The notes under the pieces are model-generated. The model was given only the letters and a program-made list of their open reading frames with translations, was not told where the DNA came from and searched no databases. A DNA stretch of 37,264 bases from Stenotrophomonas lacuserhaii (GTDB lineage Bacteria > Pseudomonadota > Gammaproteobacteria > Xanthomonadales > Xanthomonadaceae): contig NZ_JACSQS010000025.1 in NCBI RefSeq assembly GCF_014836545.1, forward strand, positions 1 to 37,264, given 5' to 3'. Position numbers and translations under genes: made by a program. Numbering within the stretch: position 1 is the first letter of the stretch; each line of letters starts with the position of its first letter. Positions 1-8,727 of the stretch are shown in pieces.

Positions 1-22
1 CGTGCCGGGGCCCGGGGGGGGG

Positions 23-103
23 GGGTCATGCAGGACCGTCTGTTCGCATGGATGCGAACAGCGAGCCTCCATGGATGGATTCACGGCGTGTCCTGCATGA
101 CCC
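23..103. repeat. Nested intergenic inverted repeat
   Basis: A perfect 14-bp inverted repeat (GGGTCATGCAGGAC at 23-36, its reverse complement at 90-103) encloses a second perfect dyad with 9-bp arms at 41-49 and 52-60 around GG. The inner region contains two CATGGATG cores, at 47-54 and 70-77. It lies downstream of the last minus-strand glycosyltransferase gene. It could act as a transcript end or be a copy of a dispersed extragenic palindrome. The first 25 bases are almost pure G/C with a 12-G run, where base calls may be unreliable. No gene is seen in 1-156. Confidence 0.6.
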
Positions 104-156
104 ACCCACCCGGCGCCAAACCAGCCAACCCAAACCAGGCAACCAACCACGAGGGG

Positions 157-993
157 CTACGCCGCTCGCAGCAGCCTGGGCACCTGCAATACCGCGTGCG
201 CCCATATCGCCCCCCACACTGCCACCCGCACCGGCAGGCTGCGCTGCCGCGCTTCGAAGCGCTGGAAATATCGCCACAGCCCACGATGCTTGTGCCATTC
301 CACGAAGAATGGCCGCGAGCGGCTGGAGACGCCACGTACGTGCAGCACCTGCAGATCGTTGGCGATGGCCACCACGCCGCCGGCCTCACGCACGCGACGG
401 CACAGGTCGAGGTCTTCAGCATGCAGCCGGTAGCCGGCGTCCCAACCGCCAATGCGTTCGAACAGCACGCGCGGCATCAGCATCACCGCACCGGAAATCG
501 CCGGCACGCGCTGCATCGCCACGCTGGGATCACGTGCGATGGCCAGCTTCGACCCGCTCCCGGGCGAGCGCAGCATGGCCAGGAAGTCAGGGTCGCGACG
601 GCGCACCGCATCGTCGGCACGGCCGTTCTCATCGACCTGCTCCACGCCCAGCAGGCAGTCGCCCAGCGCCTGCGCGCGCTCGCACAGCAGGGCCAGGGTC
701 TCCGCTTCCACCATCACGTCAGGGTTGATGAAGGCCAGCCACGGGCTGCTGGAATCGCCGGCGCCCTGGTTGTTGGCGGCAGCGAAACCGGGGTTGTCCG
801 GGTTGGCGATGAAGCGCACGCGCGGGTCATGGCTGGCATGCCGCTGCAGGATATCCACCGTGTCGTCGATCGATCCGTTGTCCACCACGCGGATCTCGGC
901 GATGCCGCGCGCGTCGCGCAGGCGCTGCAGGCAGTCCTCGATGGTCGTGCTGCTCTGGTAGGTGACGACGACGGCGACGATGGCGGGGTTCAA
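157..993 (-). CDS. Glycosyltransferase family 2 (rhamnosyltransferase-like)
   Basis: Predicted GT-A fold sugar transferase of 278 residues. The N-terminal beta strand (about residues 4-11) is followed by VVDNGSIDD (37-44), the NPDNPGF...NNQG segment (64-77) typical of WbbL/COG1216-type enzymes, and a DxD-like INPDV (89-93). An HAEDLDLCRR motif near residue 200 fits the catalytic-base region. I chose a TTG start at 993: it overlaps the TGA of the upstream gene (TTGA), has AGGAG about 7 nt upstream, and begins exactly where homology-like sequence begins. The open frame continues to 1140, but that part is low-complexity Arg/Ala sequence inside the neighbouring gene. The acceptor (cell-surface glycan or O-antigen) cannot be told from sequence. 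It is probably translationally coupled to the upstream glycosyltransferase. Confidence 0.85.
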   Translation of the reverse strand: MNPAIVAVVVTYQSSTTIEDCLQRLRDARGIAEIRVVDNGSIDDTVDILQRHASHDPRVRFIANPDNPGFAAANNQGAGDSSSPWLAFINPDVMVEAETLALLCERAQALGDCLLGVEQVDENGRADDAVRRRDPDFLAMLRSPGSGSKLAIARDPSVAMQRVPAISGAVMLMPRVLFERIGGWDAGYRLHAEDLDLCRRVREAGGVVAIANDLQVLHVRGVSSRSRPFFVEWHKHRGLWRYFQRFEARQRSLPVRVAVWGAIWAHAVLQVPRLLRAA

Positions 994-1847
994 ACGGGCG
1001 GCTCCTGCGGCGGCGGGGCGACGCCGAACAGATCGCCCTGCGCCTTCGGCATTATCGCGCGCTGGTAGCGAAGCTGCAGGTCCTCGCGTGCGGCATGCAG
1101 CGGATCGTGCATCAGGAAATCGGCCAGCCGCGGCGTCCACGCCGGCCAGCGACTGGCCAGCGCTTCCAGGTCCCCCGGGGCGTGGCCACCCTCGTCAGCG
1201 CGGGCGACGAAGGCGGTCTCGCACAGCACGTTGCGCCACCCCAGTCCGGCCATGCGCAATCCCAGGTCGATCAGCGCCGCGCTCCAGCCGCCGTAACTGT
1301 CCGCGTCCAGTCCGCCCGCACGTTGCCGCGCCGTGCCCCGCACCAGCACCGCATGGGTCACCGCCGAGGGCAGTTCCGGATACCTGGGCGGCATGTCGGC
1401 ACATGCCTGGGACAGGGTTTCAAGCGCGTCGGGCATGGCATTGACCTCTCCCATCCGTGGCCATGCAACGGTCTCGCCGGCGTTGCACCACGGCGTCGCC
1501 GTGGCGATCGAGGCATCCCGTGCGAAGCAGGCCTGCAGCTGGTCCAGCCAGCCCGGTCCCGGCACGCTGTCCGGCGCCAGCACTGCCACGTCCAGCCCCG
1601 CGCAGGCGCGCAGCATCTCATCCAGATGGGCCACTTCACCCAACGGCCGCGCACGCCGCGTGTACTCGGCCTGCAGCGGCGTGTGGGCCAGCCAGTGTTC
1701 TACTACGGCCTGCGCACGCGGACCGGCCTGTGCGTCATCGGCCAACCATACGGCGGTACCAGGCGGCGTGCCTGCATCCAGGGCCGCCAGGCAGCGGTCC
1801 AACGCCGAGTCGTCCACGCCCAACGGCAACAACACGATCGCCCCCAT
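990..1847 (-). CDS. Putative glycosyltransferase, family 2-like
   Basis: A 285-residue protein with a GT-A-like N-terminus: a hydrophobic strand GAIVLLPLG (2-10) and LAPDSVPGPGW (90-100), which resembles the DxD-plus-PGW region of family 2 enzymes. The canonical DxD is reduced to PDS, so activity is less certain than for its neighbour. The start at 1847 is preceded by GGAGG only 4 nt away; the frame is open to 1910 with alternative ATGs at 1910 and 1892 that lack a clear ribosome site. The 3' end overlaps the TTG start of the downstream glycosyltransferase, so the pair probably works together on one glycan. It lies 99 bp beyond gspD on the same strand and could be the tail of the secretion operon transcript; no terminator was seen between them. 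Confidence 0.7.
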   Translation of the reverse strand: MGAIVLLPLGVDDSALDRCLAALDAGTPPGTAVWLADDAQAGPRAQAVVEHWLAHTPLQAEYTRRARPLGEVAHLDEMLRACAGLDVAVLAPDSVPGPGWLDQLQACFARDASIATATPWCNAGETVAWPRMGEVNAMPDALETLSQACADMPPRYPELPSAVTHAVLVRGTARQRAGGLDADSYGGWSAALIDLGLRMAGLGWRNVLCETAFVARADEGGHAPGDLEALASRWPAWTPRLADFLMHDPLHAAREDLQLRYQRAIMPKAQGDLFGVAPPPQEPPV

Positions 1848-1946
1848 CCCGCCTCCGCTGGTGGATGCACGGCGGGCGGTTGCCACGGCCATGTGCGGCC
1901 AGCGTAGCAAGCAAGACGGCCGCAGTGCGACCGTCCTTGTCGTGAC

Positions 1947-4133
1947 TTACTTCGCGCGCGGGGTGTTGATCGGCTCCATCGCCCGGAAGCGGCGGCTGTA
2001 TTCGTCGGTCAGGTCGCGCGATTCCTGGCCGTTGCGGACGATGGTCGGGGTCAACAGCACGATGACTTCCGAGCGCCCGCTGTTGCGCCCCTTGCTGCCG
2101 AACAGCGCGCCAAGCACCGGAATACGACTGAGGCCGGGGATGCCGCTGCTGCTGTCGATGCCGGAGTCGGTGGTCAGTCCGGCGAGCATGATCGTATCGC
2201 CGCTCTGCACCGCCGCTTCGGTGGCCAGCTTGCGCGTGGAGATGCGCGGATTGCAGCCGCCGCTGGCCTGGTCGCAGTTGCTGGCGACCGCCTCGGCGTT
2301 GCTCACCTCCTGCACGATATCCAGGAACACCGTGCCATCACGGGTCACCCGTGGCCGCACCTTCAGGATCACGCCGGTATCGATGTACTGCACCTGGCCG
2401 TAGGTCCCACCGCCCACGCCGCTGTTGAACGAGGTGCTGGTGATCGGCACCCGCTCACCCACGTTGAGGGTCGCTTCGGCGTTGTTGCGGACGAAGATGG
2501 AGGGCGTCTGCAGCAGCCGGACGTCGGACACCTTGTCCAGTGCGCTGACCACCGCGGCGGCATTGCGCCCGAGGAAGGTCCAGCCCAGTCCGCTGCCGCC
2601 GGTGACCGCACCGGAGAAGGTCCCCCAGATGTCGCGGCCTGCCGCATTGGGCAGCGTGGCCCCGCCCACCGCGCCGGTATACCCGGCGCCCTGCACGGCG
2701 TTCTCGAAGTACCAGTTCACGCCATAGCTCAACTCACCGGTCAGCCTGACCTCGGCGACCTGGGCTTCGATATGCACCTGCATCGGCATCACGTCCAGCT
2801 TTTCCACCACCTCGCGGATGGATCGCCAGGCCTGCGGCGTGGAGCGCACCAGCAGGGTGTTGGTTTCTTCCACGGCGGACACGCCGACCGTGTCACCTGC
2901 GATCTCCAGGGTGACGCTGGCGTTGCCTGACTGGCGCTGCGGCAGGTTCATCGAAGAACCACCCTGGCCGGCGCCGCTGCCGGAGGTACCCAGCGCACTG
3001 CTGTCCAGTCCGGCGTCCTGCGCGCGGCTGTCGCCCCCGTCGATCCGCGAGCTGGTGCCACCCGGTGCCAGCGAGGCGCCGCTGTCGCCTCCACGACCGC
3101 TGCCGCTGCTGCCGAAGGCCTCCGCCAGCCGTTCGGCAAGATCGCGCGCCTTGACGTAACGCAGTTCGTAGGAGAACAGCCGCGGCGCACCACCGGCGGT
3201 ATCGATGCGATCCAGCCACTGCTGGATCTGGTCCAGGTAGCGCACCTGCGGGGTGATCACCAGCACGGCATTGGCATTTTCCAGCGGCAGGAAGCGCAGC
3301 ATCCCCGCGCTGGGGGTCTCGCTGTCCTTGCCGAAGATCTTTTCCAGATCGGCCGAGACCTGTTCGGCCTTTCCGGAACTGATCGGGAACACGCCCACCG
3401 ACATGCCGGACAACCAGTCGACGTCGAAGATCTGCACGGTGTGCAGGTAGTTTTCCAGTTCCTGCCGCGTGCCGCCCAGGGTGATGACGTTGCGTCCGCT
3501 GTCAACATTCACGATCGCGTTGGGCCGCGCGTAGGGCTCCAGCACTTTCTTCATCTCCGTGGCGGAGATGTACTGCAGCGGTATCACGCGCACTTCGAAT
3601 CCACGTGCATTGGCCGCTGGCGCGGTGCTCGGCGCCACCGTACCGGCAAGCGCCTGGTCGGCGGCGACGATGTTGTAGCGGCCACCGCTGTAGACCATGC
3701 GGGCGTTGTTCCAGCCCAGCACCATCTCCAGCAGGTTGAGCGCCTGCGCGCCGGACACCGGCTTGGGCGTGGCCAGCGTCACCGTGCCCTGCACGCCAGG
3801 CGCGATGACGTAGTTCTGTCCCAGCAGATCGCCCAGGATGGCCTTGACCACCGCATGCAGCGACTCGCCTTCGAAATTGAACGTGGCATCGCCGTTGCTG
3901 GCCTGCGCCAGCGCAGGTGACCGCGCCGCTGCGGCACTACGGTTGATCATCGTGCCGGTGCCGCGGCGGATCACGGCCTTGGGCGCGCCCTGCTCTTCCG
4001 TCTCGAGGGTCTCGGTCGGGGTGCTGATGCTGGTGTCGAAACGCGCCTTGCGCTGCACGTCCGGCGTGGGCACCGTCGTGCAACCGACCAGCAGGGCGAG
4101 GGCGAAAGAGCAGCTGGGGAAACGCAGGTTCAT
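1947..4133 (-). CDS. gspD: Type II secretion system secretin GspD (XpsD), lipoprotein
   Basis: Outer-membrane multimeric channel of the type II secretion system, 728 residues. The N-terminus has a short signal peptide ending in a lipobox LVGC (C18), so the secretin is itself lipidated, as known for Xanthomonas XpsD; this may replace a separate pilotin. Periplasmic N-domains follow. A Gly/Ser-rich loop (about 341-394) interrupts the region before the secretin core, which carries the family signature VGERVPITS (about 555-563) and ends shortly after LLTPTIV. The start ATG has GAGTGA about 4 nt upstream. It is the last gene of the E-to-D operon, 9 nt after gspN. Length and order match the Xps type closely. 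Confidence 0.97.
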   Translation of the reverse strand: MNLRFPSCSFALALLVGCTTVPTPDVQRKARFDTSISTPTETLETEEQGAPKAVIRRGTGTMINRSAAAARSPALAQASNGDATFNFEGESLHAVVKAILGDLLGQNYVIAPGVQGTVTLATPKPVSGAQALNLLEMVLGWNNARMVYSGGRYNIVAADQALAGTVAPSTAPAANARGFEVRVIPLQYISATEMKKVLEPYARPNAIVNVDSGRNVITLGGTRQELENYLHTVQIFDVDWLSGMSVGVFPISSGKAEQVSADLEKIFGKDSETPSAGMLRFLPLENANAVLVITPQVRYLDQIQQWLDRIDTAGGAPRLFSYELRYVKARDLAERLAEAFGSSGSGRGGDSGASLAPGGTSSRIDGGDSRAQDAGLDSSALGTSGSGAGQGGSSMNLPQRQSGNASVTLEIAGDTVGVSAVEETNTLLVRSTPQAWRSIREVVEKLDVMPMQVHIEAQVAEVRLTGELSYGVNWYFENAVQGAGYTGAVGGATLPNAAGRDIWGTFSGAVTGGSGLGWTFLGRNAAAVVSALDKVSDVRLLQTPSIFVRNNAEATLNVGERVPITSTSFNSGVGGGTYGQVQYIDTGVILKVRPRVTRDGTVFLDIVQEVSNAEAVASNCDQASGGCNPRISTRKLATEAAVQSGDTIMLAGLTTDSGIDSSSGIPGLSRIPVLGALFGSKGRNSGRSEVIVLLTPTIVRNGQESRDLTDEYSRRFRAMEPINTPRAK

Positions 4134-4142
4134 GCTTTCACT

Positions 4143-4928
4143 CTAAGGGTTGGCAGCGCCGCCGGGGGGCGGCGTCGACTGGCGTTGCTGTTGCTGCTGC
4201 TGAAGTTGCTCGCGGCGGGCACGGATGCGTTCGCGGATGGCGCGCATCTGCTCTTCGCTGGGCCCTTGGTGGGCAGGCGCTTCATTGGCGGCAGGCGTGG
4301 GCGCAGCAGCTGCAGGAACCACCGCCGGGCTCGGCTGCCCTGCGCGCGCCGCAGCGGCGGCGGGGGGCGGCACGGGGATGCCCGGCCGTGCCGCGCCGGC
4401 GGGGGCTCGCGGATCGCGTAGCTGGGTGGGTGGTTGCCCGCCCTGGCCATCGAACACCGCCAGTTCCAGCACCTGCGCACCGTCGGGGCCAAGTACGGTC
4501 GCGCGGCGCGGCTCAAGCGCCAGCAGCTGCCAGCCTTCGAGCGCCTCGCCATTGAGGCGCAGGCGCAGCGAACGGTTGTTGTCGCCGGACAGCGTGGCCA
4601 TGCCGAAGCTGCCGCTGAGCAGTACGCCGGTCAAACGCAATGCACCACCGGGCGTGGCCTGCTGCTGCCCCCCCAGGCGGAACGGATGCGGCCGGCGGTC
4701 TTCGGCGAATACCGGACGCTCGGTGATGGCGCTGTAACTGGACGGTGCGGCCATCGGATCAGCCGCAGCATCGGGAAGTGTCGGCAGGCGGGGCGCCGCC
4801 ACCTCGCTGTTGTCTTCGCCACGGATGCGGGTACCCGCACCGAGCACCGTGGCCAACCAGCCCGCCGCCGCCAGCAGGGCAAGCCCCAGCAGGATCGCGC
4901 CGCGCAGGCTGAAGCGCTCACTCTGCAT
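4143..4928 (-). CDS. gspN: Type II secretion system protein N (XpsN, GspC-like)
   Basis: A 261-residue bitopic inner-membrane protein that in Xps systems takes the GspC position between the inner-membrane platform and the secretin. One transmembrane helix (about residues 8-27) is followed by a periplasmic region with SAITERPVFAEDRRP and a homology-region-like beta domain (LTGVLLSGSFGMATL to LELAVFDG), then a Pro/Ala-rich tail ending in Gln-rich, Arg-rich sequence. No PDZ or coiled-coil domain of classical GspC is visible. The ATG at 4928 overlaps the end of gspM by 11 bp. The frame is open upstream to 5057, but that stretch is basic shadow sequence inside gspM. Confidence 0.88.
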   Translation of the reverse strand: MQSERFSLRGAILLGLALLAAAGWLATVLGAGTRIRGEDNSEVAAPRLPTLPDAAADPMAAPSSYSAITERPVFAEDRRPHPFRLGGQQQATPGGALRLTGVLLSGSFGMATLSGDNNRSLRLRLNGEALEGWQLLALEPRRATVLGPDGAQVLELAVFDGQGGQPPTQLRDPRAPAGAARPGIPVPPPAAAAARAGQPSPAVVPAAAAPTPAANEAPAHQGPSEEQMRAIRERIRARREQLQQQQQQRQSTPPPGGAANP

Positions 4929-5649
4929 CGGTCTGCTCCACGTCGGCAGGGGGGCTGCCGGCAGCATCGACCTCGTCGGTGGCCGGCGCGGGCGCCATCT
5001 CCGTTGCCGCCGCTGCCGCTTCTTCGTCTCCCACAGAGCCAGGGGCCGCGCCGGCATCAGCGATTCCCGGCTGCAGATAACCGATCAGCTCGAAGGACAC
5101 GTCAAGGCCGGTACCGGCTTCCTCGGTGGACTGCTGGAAGCGCTGTGCAAGCATGTTGAGGTTTTCCACGAACAGGCGTGGCGCCCCGGTTTCCAGCGCG
5201 TGCAGCACGCTGGCCGTTTCATCCACGCCACAGCGCAACCTGACCTGCAAGGCGACCCGGACATAGCTGGCCTCGGTACGGTTGTCCGGCATCGGCGTGC
5301 GATTGCTGACCACGCAGCCGCGGTTGCCCGGGCTGGCCGACAGCACCGCGTCCTGGACGCGCGAGGACAATGCCGCCGCCGCGGCCTCGGCGGTGGCTTC
5401 GGGCAGGAAGCCAGGACGCTCACGCAGCGCCTGCTGCACCTGCTGCAGGCGCGCGCTCACCTCCGGTCGCTGGTCGATCTGTACCTGCACGCGGTGCTGG
5501 CGTTCCTGCAGTGCGACGATCTCCTGGTCGATCGCGCGCCAGGGCACGGTAAAGAAGGGGTGGACCAGAAGCAGGTAGGCCAGCGCCAGCACGGCGAGCA
5601 GCAGCGCCAGTGCCAGCCAGCGGTCACGGGGCGTCGTTTGCACCGGCAT
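4918..5649 (-). CDS. gspM: Type II secretion system protein GspM (XpsM)
   Basis: Inner-membrane platform subunit of 243 residues. A short cytoplasmic N-terminus is followed by one membrane helix (about 11-28, LALALLLAVLALAYLLL) ending in HPFF, then a helical periplasmic region rich in Gln and Arg and a small beta domain. The acidic Ala/Pro-rich tail is longer than in enterobacterial GspM. The ATG at 5649 has GGGAG 6 nt upstream and overlaps gspL by 26 bp; the open frame to 5697 adds only Arg/Pro-rich sequence. GspM is known to stabilise GspL, which is encoded immediately upstream here. Confidence 0.9.
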   Translation of the reverse strand: MPVQTTPRDRWLALALLLAVLALAYLLLVHPFFTVPWRAIDQEIVALQERQHRVQVQIDQRPEVSARLQQVQQALRERPGFLPEATAEAAAAALSSRVQDAVLSASPGNRGCVVSNRTPMPDNRTEASYVRVALQVRLRCGVDETASVLHALETGAPRLFVENLNMLAQRFQQSTEEAGTGLDVSFELIGYLQPGIADAGAAPGSVGDEEAAAAATEMAPAPATDEVDAAGSPPADVEQTDAE

Positions 5650-6778
5650 CGGCCGCTCCCTTCTTCGCCATGGCGGCGGCAGCGTTGGCCGAAGCACGCA
5701 GCTCGGCGGTCAAGGTGAAGCGGTCACGTCCGCCTGCGGTTCCATCGGCCTGCAGCACGCCGGTCAGGTTCACCCGCTGCCACAGCGCTGACTGCTGCAG
5801 CAGCGGCACCAGCTGGTTGGCCTCGCGGCTCAGCCCGATCAACTGCAGTTGCTGGTTCTCCACGCCGATCTTCTCAAGGAAGCTGCCATCGGGCAGCTTC
5901 CGACTCAGTTCATTCCATACCGCCAGCATCGTCGGTCGCTTGTCGCGCTCCTGGTCAAGGAAGCGTGCCCCATCCACCAGCGCCTGCAGGCGCGCGCGTT
6001 CATCGGCCACGCCACGTGCGTTGCGCGCACTGCGCTCGACCTCCGCTCGCAGCGTATCGGCGGCCTGCTCGCGGTTATGCAGCAATTGGCTGCCCGCCAG
6101 CAGCAACATCACCAGCGCGGCCACCGCCAGCAGCAGCTCCAGCCGCAGCTGGGGATTGCGCATGTGTCGGCGCAACGGAGGCGGCAGCAGGTTCACCTTC
6201 AACGGTTCACCAGCGCGATCCATCACGTCGATGCCACTGACTGCATCGGCCCAGCTGCCCACGTCCTGCTGCCACTGCTCAAGGCGCACGCGTGGCAGGA
6301 CCACCAGCTCGACATCCAGCTGGCCGGCGCCGGCATCACCCAACAGGCGTACGTCGTGGCTCACCTGGTCGGCGGTGAATGGGGTCTGCCGATCGATTTC
6401 GAAGCCCATCACGTCCAGCAGGCGACCCGCTGCAGCAGCCGGAACCCGCAGCGTGCGGCGCAGCACCTGGCCGCCATCCAACAGCCAGTAACGCGGCAGG
6501 CGCTGCAGGCGCGGCGGCAGTGCGGTGGCCAGCGCGGCGGCCTGGCACGGCCATGGCAGCGTGGCCACCGCCAGCCGCTGGGTGCCGATCTCACGTTCCA
6601 GGTGCAACTGGTCATCCTGTTGCCGCAGCAGCAGCCGCGCTGGCGCCCAGCCCAGCGCCCACTGCCAGCGGGCCGGCAACCAGGCCAGCAGTGAAGTCCG
6701 CCACCAGTGCAGGAAATGGCTGGCTCGCGGCGCTACCTGCGCCGTTACCTGCCTGAATCCTTGCTGCCACGCTGTCAT
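5624..6778 (-). CDS. gspL: Type II secretion system protein GspL (XpsL)
   Basis: Inner-membrane platform protein of 384 residues that recruits the GspE ATPase through its cytoplasmic part. The N-terminal portion (about 1-210) reads as the actin-like PilM/GspL-type fold, including LPRYWLLDGGQVLRRTLRVP. A single membrane helix at about 213-231 and a periplasmic ferredoxin-like region follow. The ATG at 6778 overlaps the gspK stop in an ATGA junction, indicating translational coupling. An upstream in-frame ATG at 6802 lies inside gspK and is less likely. Confidence 0.92.
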   Translation of the reverse strand: MTAWQQGFRQVTAQVAPRASHFLHWWRTSLLAWLPARWQWALGWAPARLLLRQQDDQLHLEREIGTQRLAVATLPWPCQAAALATALPPRLQRLPRYWLLDGGQVLRRTLRVPAAAAGRLLDVMGFEIDRQTPFTADQVSHDVRLLGDAGAGQLDVELVVLPRVRLEQWQQDVGSWADAVSGIDVMDRAGEPLKVNLLPPPLRRHMRNPQLRLELLLAVAALVMLLLAGSQLLHNREQAADTLRAEVERSARNARGVADERARLQALVDGARFLDQERDKRPTMLAVWNELSRKLPDGSFLEKIGVENQQLQLIGLSREANQLVPLLQQSALWQRVNLTGVLQADGTAGGRDRFTLTAELRASANAAAAMAKKGAADAGANDAP

Positions 6779-7653
6779 TGCGATGCCATTCCCTGTTCCC
6801 ATTCAAGCACTGTGTAAGCCCGCCCCATCGCCACGCTCTGGGCATTGCGCACCACGGCCCGGCTGCTGGCGATGCGACCCCGGTCATCCGTGACCCGACA
6901 GTCGATACTATAGGTGCCACTGCCGGTGGCAATAGAGGCGGGACGCGACGGATCGTCGGCGCCGCTCCATTCCTGCTCCCGCTGGGCCAGCACCAGGGCG
7001 GCATCCAGGCCCAGCGCGGTCAACACCGGGCCGCGCGCGAAGCGTCCGTCCGGGCGTGACTGGCGGCTGTGCAGGGTCAACATCGGGCGCATCTGGCGGT
7101 ACAGCGACGGGCTGATTCCCAGCACCCGCTGCAGCTCGCCAAGGGTCTCGAAGCGGGCGTTGCGCGGGCCGTACGGCAGGCCGGCGGCGACATAGTCGCC
7201 CAGTTCGGCGCCGCCTCCTGCGGGGCTGAGGTCATCGGCGTCGCGCCAGTCGATGATCGCACCGGCCAGCTGCGTTGCCTGCTGCGGGTCGACCTGCAGC
7301 GCGCGCAGGAAGCCCTCGAGCAAGGCGGCGTCGGCCAGGTTCAGGTTGATCTTGCCGCCTTCGTCTTCAATCCGGATATCCACCTTCGCACCGTCGAACT
7401 GCCAACGATACGGCCGTCCATCGGGCTGCCAAGGGGGGCGCGCGGAATCGGCGCGCAGCCGGGACATGGCATACGCCACCCCCGCACGGCCGATTTCCTG
7501 CGCACGACCGGTGTCGTCCTGCACCCGCTGCTGCAGTTGCTCGATACGCGCTGACAAGGCGAAGGCGCCGACCAGCGCGGTCAGCAAGGCAATCAGCCAC
7601 AGCACCAGCACCAGTGCCGCACCGCGCTGGGGACGGGCTTGCACGGCGGTCAT
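6775..7653 (-). CDS. gspK: Type II secretion minor pseudopilin GspK (XpsK)
   Basis: Large minor pseudopilin of 292 residues, expected at the pseudopilus tip with GspI and GspJ. The leader MTAVQARPQRG ends in the prepilin peptidase site at G11, followed by a hydrophobic helix (AALVLVLWLIALLTALVG) that lacks Glu at +5, a known feature of GspK. The body carries the family landmarks GGKINLNLAD, DWRDADD and ETLGELQRVLGI. The ATG at 7653 overlaps the gspJ stop as ATGA; the frame upstream of it is Gly/Ala/Arg shadow sequence within gspJ. No prepilin peptidase gene is in the window, so processing must rely on one encoded elsewhere. Confidence 0.95.
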   Translation of the reverse strand: MTAVQARPQRGAALVLVLWLIALLTALVGAFALSARIEQLQQRVQDDTGRAQEIGRAGVAYAMSRLRADSARPPWQPDGRPYRWQFDGAKVDIRIEDEGGKINLNLADAALLEGFLRALQVDPQQATQLAGAIIDWRDADDLSPAGGGAELGDYVAAGLPYGPRNARFETLGELQRVLGISPSLYRQMRPMLTLHSRQSRPDGRFARGPVLTALGLDAALVLAQREQEWSGADDPSRPASIATGSGTYSIDCRVTDDRGRIASSRAVVRNAQSVAMGRAYTVLEWEQGMASQ

Positions 7654-8282
7654 CGCGCCTGCTCCTGGCCGCCGTTTTCCAGCGCCACGCGCAGCTCCGG
7701 CCACGCCGGTCCGCGCAGCGGCTGCACCTGCACGGAAACCAGCAACGGCGGACGGCGCGTATCCGGCCACGCGTCCACCCAGTCGCTCAATCCGCCACTG
7801 GTTTCGTCGCGGCCGCGGTAGCGCAGCGTCACCTGGCGCAGGCCATCGGCCAGCGGCTCCGGCGCGCGCGGGGGACGCTCCTGGATCTGCACGCCGTCCT
7901 GCACCATCACCAGCCCCAGCTGCAGCCGCACGCCCTGCCCGCTGCGCACCACCTGCAGGTCATGCACGTAGGATCCACCGCGCCCGAGGTAGCCCGGGAC
8001 CTCGGAAACAAAGCGCAGGCGCTGCGCTTCACCAATGAAATAGAGCGGTTCCCGCGCAGGATCGGCTGGCTCGATGCGACTGCGCAGCGCCTGGCTCAAC
8101 TGCCGTCGCAACAGACCTTGCACCGCACGCATGCGCTCGTTGTCAGCCGCCACTGCCTCGCCACGCTGGCTGATGGTCATTGCCGAACGCACGGTGACAA
8201 AGGCCAACGCGAGCCCGGCGGCCAGCAGCGCGGTGGCCAGCAATACTTCGATCAGGGTGAAGCCTGACGCGCGATGATTCAT
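7650..8282 (-). CDS. gspJ: Type II secretion minor pseudopilin GspJ (XpsJ)
   Basis: Minor pseudopilin of 210 residues. The leader MNHRASG is cut before FTLIEV, with Glu at mature position 5, followed by the usual hydrophobic helix. The body has the GspJ-type segment around RRQLSQALRSRI and a beta-rich C-terminus with a WPDTRRPPLLVSVQV strand. It overlaps gspI by 4 bp (ATGA) and gspK by the same junction, so the three tip pseudopilins are coupled in translation. Confidence 0.94.
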   Translation of the reverse strand: MNHRASGFTLIEVLLATALLAAGLALAFVTVRSAMTISQRGEAVAADNERMRAVQGLLRRQLSQALRSRIEPADPAREPLYFIGEAQRLRFVSEVPGYLGRGGSYVHDLQVVRSGQGVRLQLGLVMVQDGVQIQERPPRAPEPLADGLRQVTLRYRGRDETSGGLSDWVDAWPDTRRPPLLVSVQVQPLRGPAWPELRVALENGGQEQAR

Positions 8283-8710
8283 GGGCTTGCCTCCAGCATC
8301 GGCGGCAACAGGCGCAGCGTGCGCCAGCGCAGTTCACCGGCGCGCGGCTGGGTCCAGCGCACCTGCAGTTCAAGCTCCACCAGGCGCGGGCCGGCCGATG
8401 CCTGCGCCTGTGTGGGCGGCACGGGCGTATCACGGGCTTCCACGTAGGGACGTACCTGCAATTGCCATTGGTAACGGCCCTGCTCCCAGCGACCCTGCTG
8501 CTGGCCTTCGCGAAGCGGCGACTCGATGCCCACGCTGGTCAGCAGGGACTGTGCGTGCAGCACCGCGCGGGTGCGCACATCGGCCTGCCCGACCTGTCGC
8601 GCGGCGCCGGACAGGGTACCCAGCAGCAAAGTCAACGCGATGGCAAGCAGCGCGAACGCCACCAGTACTTCGAGCAGGGTGAAACCGCCCACGCGGCGAC
8701 GTACCCGCAT
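8279..8710 (-). CDS. gspI: Type II secretion minor pseudopilin GspI (XpsI)
   Basis: Minor pseudopilin of 143 residues, thought to nucleate the tip complex. The leader MRVRRRVGG is cut before FTLLEV (Glu at +5) and is followed by a long hydrophobic helix. The start is not certain: ATG at 8710 gives a 9-residue basic leader, while GTG at 8731 would overlap the gspH stop as GTGA and give a 16-residue leader; neither has a good ribosome site. The open frame extends to 9181 only as Arg-rich shadow of gspH. Confidence 0.92.
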   Translation of the reverse strand: MRVRRRVGGFTLLEVLVAFALLAIALTLLLGTLSGAARQVGQADVRTRAVLHAQSLLTSVGIESPLREGQQQGRWEQGRYQWQLQVRPYVEARDTPVPPTQAQASAGPRLVELELQVRWTQPRAGELRWRTLRLLPPMLEASP

Positions 8711-8727
8711 TGCGTACCGGGCGCGTG

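Noticed and set aside
994..1140. Upstream extension of the first glycosyltransferase
   Set aside because: Arg/Ala/Pro-rich and inside the neighbouring gene; the TTG at 993 with AGGAG and stop-start overlap explains initiation.
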